NCBI GenBank assembly: GCA_017379015.1 | Contig: JAFNXN010000010.1 | Location: 1 to 64,000 of the forward strand | Direction: 5' to 3' | Source: Alistipes sp. | Lineage (GTDB): Bacteria > Bacteroidota > Bacteroidia > Bacteroidales > Rikenellaceae | DNA: 64,000 nt | Part shown: in pieces, positions 34,491 through 43,657 of the stretch | Layout of the letters: every line of letters starts with the position of its first letter | How positions within the stretch are numbered: position 1 is the stretch's first letter | Made by a program: the position numbers and the translations under genes | The notes under the pieces: generated by a model | The model's database searches: none | The model's input: only the letters and a program-made list of their open reading frames with translations | Told to the model about the DNA's origin: nothing

Positions 34491-35720
34491 ATGACGTCTT
34501 TAGCTAAGTTTTTCAATATTGAGGCGGAGTCTTCCCTCAAGGGTATAACGCATAAGAATAATATCATTAAGCGCAATATCATTGCCTATATGGCACTCAA
34601 TGGTGAGTGTATCCTCTCGGAGCTTACACGTGAGTTGCATATCAGTGTGCCGACGATGACCAAGCTTGTGCAGGAGCTTGTTGATGATCATATTGTCATT
34701 GATCTTGGTAAGGTTGAGACCCCGGGTGGTCGTCGACCTAATGTCTTTGGTCTGGCAAACTCGGCTATATATTTTATAGGTATAAACGTCGGTCGCGACC
34801 ACATGACATACGTGGTTACCGACCTTCAAAATAATGTGATCACCGAGCGTGTGGATAGCAGCTTCGAGCTTGTCGACCGTCCACAGTGCTTGGAGCGTAT
34901 CTGTCAGAACATCGAGTCGTTCGTGGCGACGTGTGGCGTAGATCGCGAGAAGATCCTTGGCGTGGGTGTCTCGATGGTGGGACGCGTTAACCCCGAGACG
35001 GGACGTTCGTACAAGTACTTCACCTCGAGCGAGGAGTCGCTTACGGATATCATCTCGAAGCGTATCGACATACGTGTGATGCTCGAGAACGATACGCGTG
35101 CCCGCTGCTATGCCGAATACACTACGGGAAAGTCTAAGAACGAGAGCAATGTGCTCTATCTGCACATGGGTCGTGGTGTGGCTATCGGTATTGTTATCGA
35201 CGGCAAGCTCTACTACGGCAAGAATGGCTTTGCTGGCGAGTTCGGACATATCCCGTTCTTCGATAATGAGATTATCTGTGGCTGTGGCAAGAAGGGGTGC
35301 CTTGAGACCGAGGTGTCGGGTATCGCCATCGAGGATAAGATCGTGCAGCTGATACGCAACGGTGTGAATACCTGCTTGCGTGAGATGTACGACCGTGGCG
35401 AGAGCATCCATATCAACGACATCATTGCTGCGGCACATAACGACGATAACCTTGCCATCGAGCTTATCGAGGAGGCGGGTGAGAAGGTGGGTAAGGCTGT
35501 GGCATTCCTTATCAATACGTTCAATCCTGAGACCGTTATCGTGGGTGGTAACCTCGCTCAGGCGGGTGAATACCTCATGCTGCCACTCAAGTCCTCTACC
35601 AACAAGTACTCGCTGAACCTTGTCTATAAGGATACCAAGTTCCGTGTATCGAAGATGTCGGATAGCGCAAATGCTTGGGGTGTTGCGATGCTTATCCGCA
35701 ATAAGATTATCGGTTTGTAG
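34491..35720 (+). CDS. ROK family transcriptional regulator (NagC-like)
   Basis: A 409-residue ROK protein. Residues 22-85 are a winged helix-turn-helix (ILSELTRELHISVPTMTKLV), so it should be a sugar-responsive repressor rather than a plain kinase. The ROK domain follows, with VLYLHMGRGVAIGIVIDGKL and GFAGEFGHIPF. The zinc-binding cluster CGCGKKGCLE is intact. GNAT and TPR-regulator genes follow within a few bases to tens of bases, on the same strand. The likely effector is an amino sugar or its phosphate, by analogy with NagC/Mlc. Confidence 0.93.
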   Translation: MTSLAKFFNIEAESSLKGITHKNNIIKRNIIAYMALNGECILSELTRELHISVPTMTKLVQELVDDHIVIDLGKVETPGGRRPNVFGLANSAIYFIGINVGRDHMTYVVTDLQNNVITERVDSSFELVDRPQCLERICQNIESFVATCGVDREKILGVGVSMVGRVNPETGRSYKYFTSSEESLTDIISKRIDIRVMLENDTRARCYAEYTTGKSKNESNVLYLHMGRGVAIGIVIDGKLYYGKNGFAGEFGHIPFFDNEIICGCGKKGCLETEVSGIAIEDKIVQLIRNGVNTCLREMYDRGESIHINDIIAAAHNDDNLAIELIEEAGEKVGKAVAFLINTFNPETVIVGGNLAQAGEYLMLPLKSSTNKYSLNLVYKDTKFRVSKMSDSANAWGVAMLIRNKIIGL

Positions 35721-35722
35721 TT

Positions 35723-36244
35723 ATGTTTATGTTGGATGCCGCCTGTTGCCGTCTGCGTGCCTTGGAGTTGCGTGATGTCGATCTGCTCTATGTCTGGGAG
35801 AACGATGTCGAGGTGTGGCGCGTGAGTGGTAGTACGCAGCCAATATCGTATGAGCGTCTGAGGGGTTTTGTCGAGGAGCAGTCGTACGATATATATGCTA
35901 CGCGTCAGATGCGCCTTGTGGTTGAGTGTGAGGGTGTTGCCGTAGGTACGGTGGATATTTTGGAGTTTGACCCTCAGAACCTGCGCTTTGGCGTGGGTGT
36001 GCTTATCTATGGCGATGAGCACCGACGTAGGGGCTATGCTCGTGCGGCACTTGATGCTGTTGAGCGCTATGGTCGCGAGGTGTTGGGCGTAAGGCAGATA
36101 TGGGCGTCGGTGGCGGCAGACAATGCGCCAAGCATCGCTCTGTTTGAGGGGCTTGGCTATGAGCGTTGCGCTGTGCGTCGCGACTGGTTGCGTCGTGGTA
36201 GTAGCTATGTTGATCTCTATGACTATCAGCTAATATTTGAGTAG
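35723..36244 (+). CDS. GNAT family N-acetyltransferase
   Basis: A 173-residue acetyltransferase of the RimJ/RimL-like branch, using acetyl-CoA on an amine. The fold is shown by LRALELRDVDLLYVWEND, VAVGTVDILEFDP, the acetyl-CoA loop HRRRGYARAAL, and NAPSIALFEGLGYE. It starts two bases after the ROK stop, so they are co-transcribed. Substrate unknown; a role in amino sugar or polyamine metabolism is possible. Confidence 0.92.
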   Translation: MFMLDAACCRLRALELRDVDLLYVWENDVEVWRVSGSTQPISYERLRGFVEEQSYDIYATRQMRLVVECEGVAVGTVDILEFDPQNLRFGVGVLIYGDEHRRRGYARAALDAVERYGREVLGVRQIWASVAADNAPSIALFEGLGYERCAVRRDWLRRGSSYVDLYDYQLIFE

Positions 36245-36256
36245 ATACTGTTTGCT

Positions 36257-37954
36257 ATGATACTGAGTATTAAATCTTTATATAGAAATGCGGGGCGTAG
36301 GGTAGTGGTACTCTTCGCGCTTGTATGCTCTGTTGTGGCTCTTGGTGGCTGCGCCACGGATAGTCGCACCATGAAGCTGCTGCTCGATGCCGAACGTGTG
36401 GCGCAGGACTCTCCCGAGGAGGCTATGCACCTTGTTGAGCAGATCGATCGCTCGGCACTACGCTCGCAGCACGACATGGCGCGCTATAGGCTCGTAAAGA
36501 GTGAGGTGATGTACTACAACCTTATCGACTCGGATAGCGACTCACTCACTGGTCAGGCAGTCAACTACTATATGGAGAGTGAACACCACCACGAGGCGGC
36601 GCGAGCACTCTATCAGCATGCCTTGGTGTTGCAGCGTCAGGGTGGCGATCACCTTGCCGAGGCTATGGTTGCGCTCATCGAGGCTAAGGGGCGTATTGCA
36701 CTTAGCGATGATTGCCGCTTGCGTGGCTTGATATGCCGATCAATGGGTGATATATATGCTGCGGGATGTCTCTTTGCCAACGCTTTAGAGGCCTACGCTG
36801 AGGCTAAGGAGCTCTTCGATAGGGCGGGCTTGGAGTATCATAGTGCCAATGTGGTCTACGATATGGGTGCTATGCAGATCCAACTCAGAGAGTTCGAGAG
36901 TGCGCGCGAGCTACTTGAACAGGCTTTGGCGTATAGCATCGAGGTGGAGAATAGGCGATTTATGTGTGGCGTGCTGCACGAGTTGCTCGACTTAGCTATA
37001 TATATGGATGACTATCAGATGTGTAGCGAGGTTCTGGGCTACTTTGAGCAGTACGACTCGTTGCTATTTGGTGAGTCGCACTATATGGCTGCCGAGGCTA
37101 TGCTCCTCTCGCATCGTGGTATGAAACACGAGGCGGAGGCTCTGTTGGATCGCGCTGCGGAGACTGCGGATGTCGAGTGGGCAGACTTGGAGTATGCTCG
37201 ATATATCATCTATCGCAACACCTCGGATAGTGCTAAGGCACTCTACTGGGAGGAGCGCAGCAAGCATGCTCAGGATAGGCTTATGATCGAGGTGCTGGAG
37301 CAGCCTGTGCTCAATGTCCAGATAGAGATGTTGCAGGGTAATCTGCAGGCTATGCGTCGTGAGCAGCAGCTCGTGCGTCAGCGTAATACGGTGATATACT
37401 CTGTCATCGCACTTGTTGTCGTGCTTGCAGCCTACTATCTATGGCGTAGGATGCGACGCAAGAATGAGGATATAGCCCACTACGTGGAGACTATTCATGA
37501 GCTTTCGGTGGCTCTCGATAGTGTGCCCCGCGAGCTATCGTCGTCGCTCGGAGTGTTGTATCGCGATCGTTTTAGCGAGCTTAACTCGCTGTGCGATATA
37601 TACTACGACCATAGTGGCTCGTCGCGCCATAAGAATATGGTGTTTAACAAACTTACCGAGACACTCGATGCCATAAAGAGCGACGGTGAGCGTTTCTCGG
37701 AGCTCGAGGCTGCTGTTAATGAGTATCGCGATGGTCTGCTCACAAGACTAAAGAGGTTGCTGCCCAAGCTCAGCGAGCGTGACTACCGCGTGGCGGTATA
37801 CTCGTTTGCGGGCTTCTCGGCGCGTGCCATATCGATATTCATCGATAGCGATCCGGTCTCTGTGTCGAAGATAAAGTATAATATAAAGTATAAACTTAAG
37901 AGTGATGATAGCGAGGATGCACGCCTTGTGGTGGCAGCTCTATCTGAGAAGTAG
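36257..37954 (+). CDS. TPR lipoprotein-anchored membrane regulator with C-terminal HTH
   Basis: A 565-residue protein. The N-terminus has a signal-like segment ending in lipobox ALGGC (about residue 31). TPR-like helical repeats run from about 45 to 350 (for example ALEAYAEAKELFDRAGLEYH). A transmembrane helix lies at about 377-392 (VIYSVIALVVVLAAYYLW), then RRMRRKNED and a coiled coil. The C-terminus carries a LuxR-like segment (LSERDYRVAVYSFAGFSARA, then DSDPVSVSKIKYNIKYKLK). This layout is common in Bacteroidales: periplasmic TPR sensor, cytoplasmic DNA-binding end. It lies 12 bases after the GNAT gene and is followed by a small lipoprotein. Confidence 0.85.
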   Translation: MILSIKSLYRNAGRRVVVLFALVCSVVALGGCATDSRTMKLLLDAERVAQDSPEEAMHLVEQIDRSALRSQHDMARYRLVKSEVMYYNLIDSDSDSLTGQAVNYYMESEHHHEAARALYQHALVLQRQGGDHLAEAMVALIEAKGRIALSDDCRLRGLICRSMGDIYAAGCLFANALEAYAEAKELFDRAGLEYHSANVVYDMGAMQIQLREFESARELLEQALAYSIEVENRRFMCGVLHELLDLAIYMDDYQMCSEVLGYFEQYDSLLFGESHYMAAEAMLLSHRGMKHEAEALLDRAAETADVEWADLEYARYIIYRNTSDSAKALYWEERSKHAQDRLMIEVLEQPVLNVQIEMLQGNLQAMRREQQLVRQRNTVIYSVIALVVVLAAYYLWRRMRRKNEDIAHYVETIHELSVALDSVPRELSSSLGVLYRDRFSELNSLCDIYYDHSGSSRHKNMVFNKLTETLDAIKSDGERFSELEAAVNEYRDGLLTRLKRLLPKLSERDYRVAVYSFAGFSARAISIFIDSDPVSVSKIKYNIKYKLKSDDSEDARLVVAALSEK

Positions 37955-37958
37955 CGTT

Positions 37959-38366
37959 ATGTCTAGATTATATAATATATATAGGGTGTTTGCACTGCTC
38001 GTTGCAGTGGTGTTGTTTGTCGGCTGTTCGGTGAATGAAGACTTCGCCCCTGACCATGGTAATGACAATCCTACAACACCAAATAAACCGCTTGTCCCCA
38101 TTAAGCGACGTCCTATTGGCGGGCAGGATGTGGAGCGTCCACGTATCGACGAAGATAGAGATTGGAACTTCTTGATCTATCCACCACATCGTATGTCGAT
38201 GCCATGTCGCATCACGTTGCGCTCAGTGGCTACGGGCGAGGAGCTCTCTAAGGTGCTTGATGCAGAGCAGGAGTATTGGGAGGTAAAGCGCGAGGGTAAA
38301 AATGGCGAGTATCTGCTCATCGTCGAGTCGGATGGTGTTATTGTAGAGGAAGTCATTGTATTATAA
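37959..38366 (+). CDS. Small lipoprotein of unknown function
   Basis: A 135-residue lipoprotein, starting at 37959, four bases after the TPR regulator stop. The signal peptide ends in lipobox LFVGC. After a Pro/Asn-rich linker (HGNDNPTTPNKPLVPIKRRP) comes a small beta domain (SMPCRITLRSVATG, YLLIVESDGVIVEEVIVL). I do not recognise the family. An upstream in-frame ATG at 37902 would read through the previous gene and spoil the signal peptide. It is likely co-regulated with the TPR protein, whose sensing it might serve. Confidence 0.75.
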   Translation: MSRLYNIYRVFALLVAVVLFVGCSVNEDFAPDHGNDNPTTPNKPLVPIKRRPIGGQDVERPRIDEDRDWNFLIYPPHRMSMPCRITLRSVATGEELSKVLDAEQEYWEVKREGKNGEYLLIVESDGVIVEEVIVL

Positions 38367-38449
38367 TGAGTTACGGTGTTTTGTGGGGCTGTGATGCAGA
38401 GTGATCAGAAATAAAAGTGATATTTTTTTGCATTTTTTTTGCGAAAAAA

Positions 38450-38480
38450 TTTGCAGAATAAAAAAAATGGTGTACCTTTG
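38450..38480 (+). promoter_or_regulatory. Promoter of tRNA-Asn
   Basis: TTTG at 38450-38453, a 19-bp spacer, then TAccTTTG at 38473-38480. It is a full consensus match. Confidence 0.8.
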
Positions 38481-38515
38481 CACCGCAATCGAAAGATAAC
38501 GGTTCTTTAAAACAT

Positions 38516-38589
38516 GCCTGAATAGCTCAGTTGGTTAGAGCACATGACTGTTAATCATGGGGTCCTAGGTTCAAGTCCTTGTTCAGGCG
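38516..38589 (+). tRNA. tRNA-Asn (anticodon GTT)
   Basis: The acceptor GCCTGAA pairs with TTCAGGC, discriminator G. The anticodon loop reads ctGTTaa and the D-arm is tagctcagttggttagagc. The T-stem has one T-T mismatch. CCA is not encoded. Confidence 0.92.
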
Positions 38590-38744
38590 CTCAAGTGCGA
38601 GGGACGCACAAAAAGAGGTAGCAAACGATAAGCTGCATGGCTACGGTCATAGGAGGTGGAGGAAAAAGCCTTGCCCCGATAGGTAGAAGATGCGGTCGAG
38701 CTTCAGAGATGATGACAAGACTCTTAAAAAAACTTATCGAAAAA

Positions 38745-38775
38745 TTTGCAGATTAAAAAAAAAGAGTTACCTTTG
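38745..38775 (+). promoter_or_regulatory. Promoter of tRNA-Val/Glu
   Basis: TTTG at 38745-38748, 19-bp spacer, TAccTTTG at 38768-38775, followed by the tRNA 23 bases later. Confidence 0.8.
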
Positions 38776-38797
38776 CAGTCCCAAGCCTTAATAAAAC

Positions 38798-38872
38798 GGG
38801 AGTTTAGCTCAGCTGGTTCAGAGCATCTGCCTTACAAGCAGAGGGTCGGCGGTTCGAATCCGTCAACTCCCA
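38798..38872 (+). tRNA. tRNA-Val (anticodon TAC)
   Basis: Acceptor GGGAGTT pairs with AACTCCC, discriminator A. The anticodon loop is ctTACaa. Co-transcribed with tRNA-Glu, which starts 27 bases later. CCA not encoded. Confidence 0.94.
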
Positions 38873-38899
38873 CTAAGCAATGCGAAAGCTAGCTTACTT

Positions 38900-38971
38900 G
38901 GTGGATTCATCTAAGGGCTAGGATACGTGCCTCTCACGCACGACATAGGGGTTCGAATCCCCTATCCACTA
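38900..38971 (+). tRNA. tRNA-Glu (anticodon CTC)
   Basis: Acceptor GGTGGAT pairs with ATCCACT (first pair G-U), discriminator A. The anticodon loop is ctCTCac, and the D-arm resembles other bacterial tRNA-Glu. The usual bacterial glutamate tRNA has TTC; this one decodes GAG. CCA not encoded. It is closed by a terminator. Confidence 0.88.
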
Positions 38972-38975
38972 CTCT

Positions 38976-39006
38976 AACGGACAACTTCGGTTGTCCGTTT
39001 TTCTTT
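38976..39006 (+). terminator. Terminator after the tRNA-Val/Glu pair
   Basis: A 10-bp stem aacggacaac/gttgtccgtt with a ttcg tetraloop and a T tract. Confidence 0.9.
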
Positions 39007-39147
39007 TTTCTGGCTCGCCCCCCCCCTTTTTTGTCGGTGGCGTCGCGAACGACGTTGCCTCTCTCAGAGACGAGAGAGACGCAGAGACAACAGAGAGAAA
39101 AAACAACAAAAAATATGATGCTCGACTTCGTTCTCGTCTCTCTCTTC

Positions 39148-39180
39148 GTCATTGCGAGAGCCGCAAGGCTCGTGGCAATC
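39148..39180. repeat. Short palindromic repeat-like sequence
   Basis: cgtcattgcgagagccgcaa and its following half (to ggcaatc) can fold as gagagcc/ggctcgt inside attgc/gcaat. It resembles the cgtcattgcgagg...ggcaatc interspersed repeats known from many bacteria. Only one copy was noticed here. Confidence 0.5.
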
Positions 39181-39297
39181 TCCTGCTAAGCGTGCTGATC
39201 ATGAGATTTCGGATCAGTCCATAACCTCTGTATAGAACTGCCTATATAGTCGATGCTTTAAACCCTTAGAAACATTTTTTTATTTGAAAAAATCTAC

Positions 39298-39305
39298 TAT
39301 CTTTG
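39298..39305 (+). promoter_or_regulatory. -7 box of the FISUMP lipoprotein
   Basis: TAtcTTTG about 93 bases before the ATG. A TTTG is nearby, but only 11 bp upstream. Confidence 0.55.
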
Positions 39306-39397
39306 CAAGCCTAAATTTTTAAGCCCTTCCATGTTGTTGTCCCCGCAATGGCAATGGCGTCGAGGTGCGATTTTATACTAACTTAATTTTACTACTA

Positions 39398-41926
39398 ATG
39401 AAAAGTAAGGTATTACTGTTTGCATTGTTTATTGCTACCTTGTGCATGTTCTCGTCATGCGACAAGGAGCCTGTGGAGGAGATCACGGGCAAGAGTGTTA
39501 CCATCTATGCGACCTTGGAGAATGGTCGTGAGTGGAGCGAGGGTGATGAGGTTGTGATCAATGGTGCTACATTCGTGGCTACCGCTGCCAACACCTCGAC
39601 AATCACTATCGAGAATGTTGCTGAGGCTGAGCACTACTATGCTGCCTATGACTTTGGCAGTGGCTCTATCGCTGGCGAGAGCCTCCAGCTTGAGCTTCCA
39701 GCAATTCAGGGCTCGAACCTTAAGACTATGCAGCCTATGGTGGCATCGAGCACATCTACAAACCTTGTGCTTAAGGGCGTGATGGGTGAGCTTGAGCTCA
39801 ACATCGAGGGTAATGCAACGATCACACGTGCCGTGCTCAGCTCGTTCGACACAGCCTTGGCTGGCGAGGGTACTATCGACCTTAACTTTGCGGGTAGCCC
39901 AAAGCTTAAGCTTGCTGATAGCGGCTCACGCTCGGTAAGCTACGTCTCGGAGGAGGGTATCGAGCTTCCTGCGTCTATTGCCGTAGCTCTTCCAGCTGCC
40001 ATCTACTCAGGCTTTGTTGTTACTCTCTATGATGCTGAGGGTCAGGTGATGAGCAATGTCGAGATCGCAGCTCGCGAGATCGCACGTGGCGAGAAGTCGA
40101 GCGTTGATATTAACTACGAGCCCGATGCAGTGCCTCCTACCTACCTCACAGCGACACTAGAGCAGGATGCCTATGGCAACGCTCACACATGGAGCACATC
40201 GTCGGTAATCTACGTTAATGGCACACCTGTGCAGGTGGCAGATGCCGCTAAGGGCGAGTTTGGTCCTTTGGCTACTGCCGAGCTTTATATCGCCTCTACA
40301 TCGTCAACATCGGTAAATGGCGTTAGCGGCAATGCTCAGCGAGTATCTATCCCTATGACACAGGGCATCAAGGCTAGCTATGCCTCACTTAACCCCGCTG
40401 TGGCAAAGTCTACAACGACAAACCTTGCATTTACCTATCTTGCTGGTGTTGTTGAGGTTAAGGTGACAGGCGAGCAGAACTTGCGCAAGGCAACGCTCTC
40501 GAGTGTGAACAACCGCCGTCTTGCTGGTTCGGGTGTTGTCGACATGGCTACCGATACGCCACGTCTTGCACTCGGCAACGACGCATCGAAGGATGTGGTA
40601 TTCGACTGCGGCACCTCGGGAACATCTATCGAGCAGGGTCTTACGCTACGTTTTGTCCTCCCTGCAGATGATTACGCTGAGGGTATGACCCTAACACTTG
40701 AGGCAACAACAGGTCAGACCTACTCTATCGAGCTTGGTGGTTGCGTTGTTGAGCGTAACAAGGTATTTACATACGACGATATCCGTTGGGAGAGCCACCA
40801 GAATGATGGTAACGACCTCTCGAAGCTAGGATATGCTAACTGTTACATGATTCACGCTGCGGGTGATTACTCGTTCAAGACACGCTTGGTGGACAACACT
40901 CCAGTGAGTGGCATCGCCAAGGTAGACTGGTTGTGGGCATCATCTGTAGAGGGCGAGAGCGGCAACGCTTTGGTGTCGAACATCAACTATGAGAATGGTC
41001 TTGTAACCTTTACAGCTACTGGCAACGAGGGTAATGCAGTGCTTGCAGCATTTGATGAGGCGGGAACTATCCTCTGGTCATGGCATATCTGGATCACCGA
41101 CATGCCTGCAATCATCGATTTCAAGAATAATGCTATACCACAGAGTGGTGGCATGACAGATGGCTACTACTGTATGGACCGTAACCTCGGTGCTACATCG
41201 GCACGCCGCGAGGATGGCTATGAGACCTTTGGTCTCTACTATCAGTGGGGACGCAAGGATCCATTCATTGGCGATCGTAGCGAGGAGCGCACACGCGATA
41301 AGCAGAATGGTGGCTGGATGACTCTTGTGGAGGCCTTTGGCAACAGCCACGAGCTTACTGTATGCAACCCAGCTTACGCCGAGGCTGAGTGGGTTATGAC
41401 CACAACATCGGTTGAGAATGGCTCGATAGCATACGCTACGGCACATCCTATGACCTACCTCTATGGTAACCCTTCGTCGAGCAAGGCCGACTGGGTGATG
41501 AAGGATAACTTCGAGAGTAGCGAGTGGAACAACATTGTATATGATGCTGATAAGAGCCTCTGGCGTCCATTCCAGAAGAGCAACTACGATCCATGTCCTG
41601 TGGGCTATCAGGTGCCTCGCAAGGCTATGTGGGTGTCGTTGGTGTCGACAAGCTGCGTATTCACCCAGTATGAGGGCTTCGAGTATAACGCTGCCGATGG
41701 TCAGAGTGTATGGTTCCCACTTGCTGGCTACCGCAGTGCTCACCCTTCGGATGTAGGTACGTTGATGAGCGTTCAGAACGATACTGGCTTCATTAAGCTA
41801 TGGAGCTCGGAGCTTGAGGTGGCTGAGACTGCCTATAGCTTCACATTCAACGACCCATACTACAATGCGGCAACAGGCTCGTCGTGGGCTAATGGATATA
41901 ATGTAAGATGTGTTAGAGCTTATTAA
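39398..41926 (+). CDS. Large lipoprotein: two fimbrillin-like modules plus FISUMP-type C-terminal domain
   Basis: An 842-residue predicted surface lipoprotein. I start it at 39398 (MKSKVLLFALFIATLCMF then SSC, the lipobox); an earlier ATG at 39365 would add 11 residues. Two beta-rich modules follow: first about 30-245, second about 250-465, each with the patterns ASTSTSTNL- or SSTSVNGV-like and ending in VFTYDDIRW-type strands. The C-terminal 350 residues match the FISUMP (TIGR02145) domain: YYCMDRNLGATS, FGLYYQWGRKDPF and DPCPVGYQVPRKAMW. It is followed 13 bases later by the LRR lipoprotein. Function unknown. Confidence 0.85.
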   Translation: MKSKVLLFALFIATLCMFSSCDKEPVEEITGKSVTIYATLENGREWSEGDEVVINGATFVATAANTSTITIENVAEAEHYYAAYDFGSGSIAGESLQLELPAIQGSNLKTMQPMVASSTSTNLVLKGVMGELELNIEGNATITRAVLSSFDTALAGEGTIDLNFAGSPKLKLADSGSRSVSYVSEEGIELPASIAVALPAAIYSGFVVTLYDAEGQVMSNVEIAAREIARGEKSSVDINYEPDAVPPTYLTATLEQDAYGNAHTWSTSSVIYVNGTPVQVADAAKGEFGPLATAELYIASTSSTSVNGVSGNAQRVSIPMTQGIKASYASLNPAVAKSTTTNLAFTYLAGVVEVKVTGEQNLRKATLSSVNNRRLAGSGVVDMATDTPRLALGNDASKDVVFDCGTSGTSIEQGLTLRFVLPADDYAEGMTLTLEATTGQTYSIELGGCVVERNKVFTYDDIRWESHQNDGNDLSKLGYANCYMIHAAGDYSFKTRLVDNTPVSGIAKVDWLWASSVEGESGNALVSNINYENGLVTFTATGNEGNAVLAAFDEAGTILWSWHIWITDMPAIIDFKNNAIPQSGGMTDGYYCMDRNLGATSARREDGYETFGLYYQWGRKDPFIGDRSEERTRDKQNGGWMTLVEAFGNSHELTVCNPAYAEAEWVMTTTSVENGSIAYATAHPMTYLYGNPSSSKADWVMKDNFESSEWNNIVYDADKSLWRPFQKSNYDPCPVGYQVPRKAMWVSLVSTSCVFTQYEGFEYNAADGQSVWFPLAGYRSAHPSDVGTLMSVQNDTGFIKLWSSELEVAETAYSFTFNDPYYNAATGSSWANGYNVRCVRAY

Positions 41927-41939
41927 TGTGTAGATAACT

Positions 41940-43430
41940 ATGGCTAAGAAATTTTTTGCAGCTGTGGCTGTGGTGCTCGCCCTCTTTGCGGTGGCATGTA
42001 ACGACACCCAGGAGCCAAGCAATGATACCCCCATCGAGATTAACCTTAGCGTAGATCCCGAGACTCTTCAGATTAACGCCTCTGGCGACGAGGTGACTCT
42101 TACTGTCACTACTGATGCCAAGAAGTGGGAGTATGTGAACGCCACATCGTGGATCACCATCCATCGCTACGAGGATACGCTCACCGTCCTTGCCTCGAAC
42201 AACGAGAGCGAGGAGGTGCGCAAGGGTACTATCCTTATTGTCGCATCTAGCGGTTCGACACGTGTAGAGAAGAGCGTTGTTGTTGAGCAGGCACCTAAGA
42301 GTGGTGGTACTGCTGGTGCTTCGATGTTCGAGTGTCCAGTCTTCGAGGAGATTATCCTCTCAATGTATGACTTCGATGGCGATGGCATCCTCTCGGCTGA
42401 GGAGGCGCAGCGCATCACCGACCTTGTGCTTACGATGAACGACGAGGAGGAGCGTGAGCCTATCACCTCGCTTAAGGGTATCGAGACCTTCGTGAACCTT
42501 AAGAACCTCGACTGCGACTGCAACAATATCGTGAAGCTCGACCTCAGTGGTCTTGAGAAGCTGGAGTATGTAGATTGCTCGTATAACCTTATCACCACTA
42601 TCGACGTGTCGGGCTGTAAGTCGCTTAAGTGGTTGTATGCCTACTCAAACAAGCTTGAGAGATTGTATATCACTGGTTGTGATAATCTTATGTTCTTGCA
42701 GGCGTACAACAACTCGCTTAAGACTATCGACATCACAGGCTTCCCTGAGATGATCTACCTTGACCTTCGTCTTAACAACCTTCAGGAGGCGAAGTTCTCG
42801 AACTGTCCTAAGCTTCAGATCGCAGCTATCGGCTCTAACAACATCATGTCGCTCGACCTCACGGGTCTTCCAGAGCTCTACACTCTCGGTTGCTACGAGA
42901 ATAGCATCACGTCGCTCGATCTCACGGGTCTTCCTAAGCTTGAGATGCTCGAGTGCTATGCCAACAACCTTGCTACGCTCGACTGTAGCCACAACCCTGG
43001 GCTTATGGCTCTTACATGCCAGCGTAACCTCCTCACGGAGCTTAACATCGCTGGTTGTACAAAGCTTAAGAAGATTGACTGCAGCAGCAACTATCTCGAG
43101 GGCGAGCTTGATGTAAACGCTCTTGGCGATCTCTACCTCTTGCACTGTGGAGGTAATGGCTACACCTCGATCAAGGCTAATGAGTGCGTGCTCATGACCG
43201 ACATGGAGTGTGCTAATACCCAGATCACTGAGCTTGAGGTGTCGCAGTTGACACTCCTTGAGTCGCTTGTGGCAAACGATTGCCAGCTTACGGAGATGGA
43301 TTGCAGCAACAACCTACTCCTCGACCAGCTCTACCTCCAGGGCAACCCTCTCGAGGTGCTTTACTTGGCACAGGGACAGAGCATTGTCGACCTTAAGCTC
43401 GACAACCACGACGTTGTGAGCTACCGATAG
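41940..43430 (+). CDS. Leucine-rich-repeat lipoprotein with BACON-like and EF-hand-like segments
   Basis: A 496-residue predicted lipoprotein. The signal peptide ends in lipobox FAVAC. A BACON-like domain spans about 30-120 (LQINASGDEVTLTVTTDAK, then VVVEQAP). Next comes a single calcium-loop sequence YDFDGDGILSAEE near 142-154, similar to an EF-hand or dockerin loop. About 15 leucine-rich repeats follow to the end (motif LDCSxNxLTxLDLSGLxxLE), rich in Cys at the start of repeats. LRR proteins of this type in Bacteroidales are surface-exposed adhesins. It is in the same transcript as the FISUMP protein and ends at a terminator. Ligand unknown. Confidence 0.88.
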   Translation: MAKKFFAAVAVVLALFAVACNDTQEPSNDTPIEINLSVDPETLQINASGDEVTLTVTTDAKKWEYVNATSWITIHRYEDTLTVLASNNESEEVRKGTILIVASSGSTRVEKSVVVEQAPKSGGTAGASMFECPVFEEIILSMYDFDGDGILSAEEAQRITDLVLTMNDEEEREPITSLKGIETFVNLKNLDCDCNNIVKLDLSGLEKLEYVDCSYNLITTIDVSGCKSLKWLYAYSNKLERLYITGCDNLMFLQAYNNSLKTIDITGFPEMIYLDLRLNNLQEAKFSNCPKLQIAAIGSNNIMSLDLTGLPELYTLGCYENSITSLDLTGLPKLEMLECYANNLATLDCSHNPGLMALTCQRNLLTELNIAGCTKLKKIDCSSNYLEGELDVNALGDLYLLHCGGNGYTSIKANECVLMTDMECANTQITELEVSQLTLLESLVANDCQLTEMDCSNNLLLDQLYLQGNPLEVLYLAQGQSIVDLKLDNHDVVSYR

Positions 43431-43451
43431 AGGCTTCACCTATATATGATA

Positions 43452-43488
43452 AATGCCGACTCCTTAGCTTTGGGGTCGGCATTTTTTG
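43452..43488 (+). terminator. Terminator after the LRR lipoprotein
   Basis: A 9-bp stem aatgccgac/gtcggcatt followed by a T run. It lies 21 bases past the stop. Confidence 0.85.
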
Positions 43489-43657
43489 TTTGATTGAAAG
43501 GGAGTCAAAGAGTAGAGTTGAATGTGGAAAGAGGAAAGATGAAAGTGGAATGTTTTCGTTGTCTGCGACCATCGCTTTGTCGACCTTGTCGCCTTGTCCC
43601 TCTGTCTTTCTCCACGGCGTCACTTTGCGCCTCTGTTTTCTCCGCGGCGTCGCTCTC

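Larger units (their letters stand above)
38973..39397. other. Intergenic region before the FISUMP lipoprotein
   Basis: About 425 bases without a supported gene. It holds the tRNA terminator, a low-complexity stretch with runs of C, T and gagagac words (39010-39110), a short palindromic repeat (39148-39180), and the promoter box of the next gene. Confidence 0.7.

Noticed and set aside
34500..35438. Long open frame (312 codons) on the minus strand
   Set aside because: It lies wholly opposite the ROK regulator gene, which has clear family motifs. Its sequence shows no recognisable domain, so it is a shadow.
41078..41743. Open frame of 221 codons on the minus strand
   Set aside because: Antisense to the FISUMP domain of the large lipoprotein; shadow caused by codon bias.
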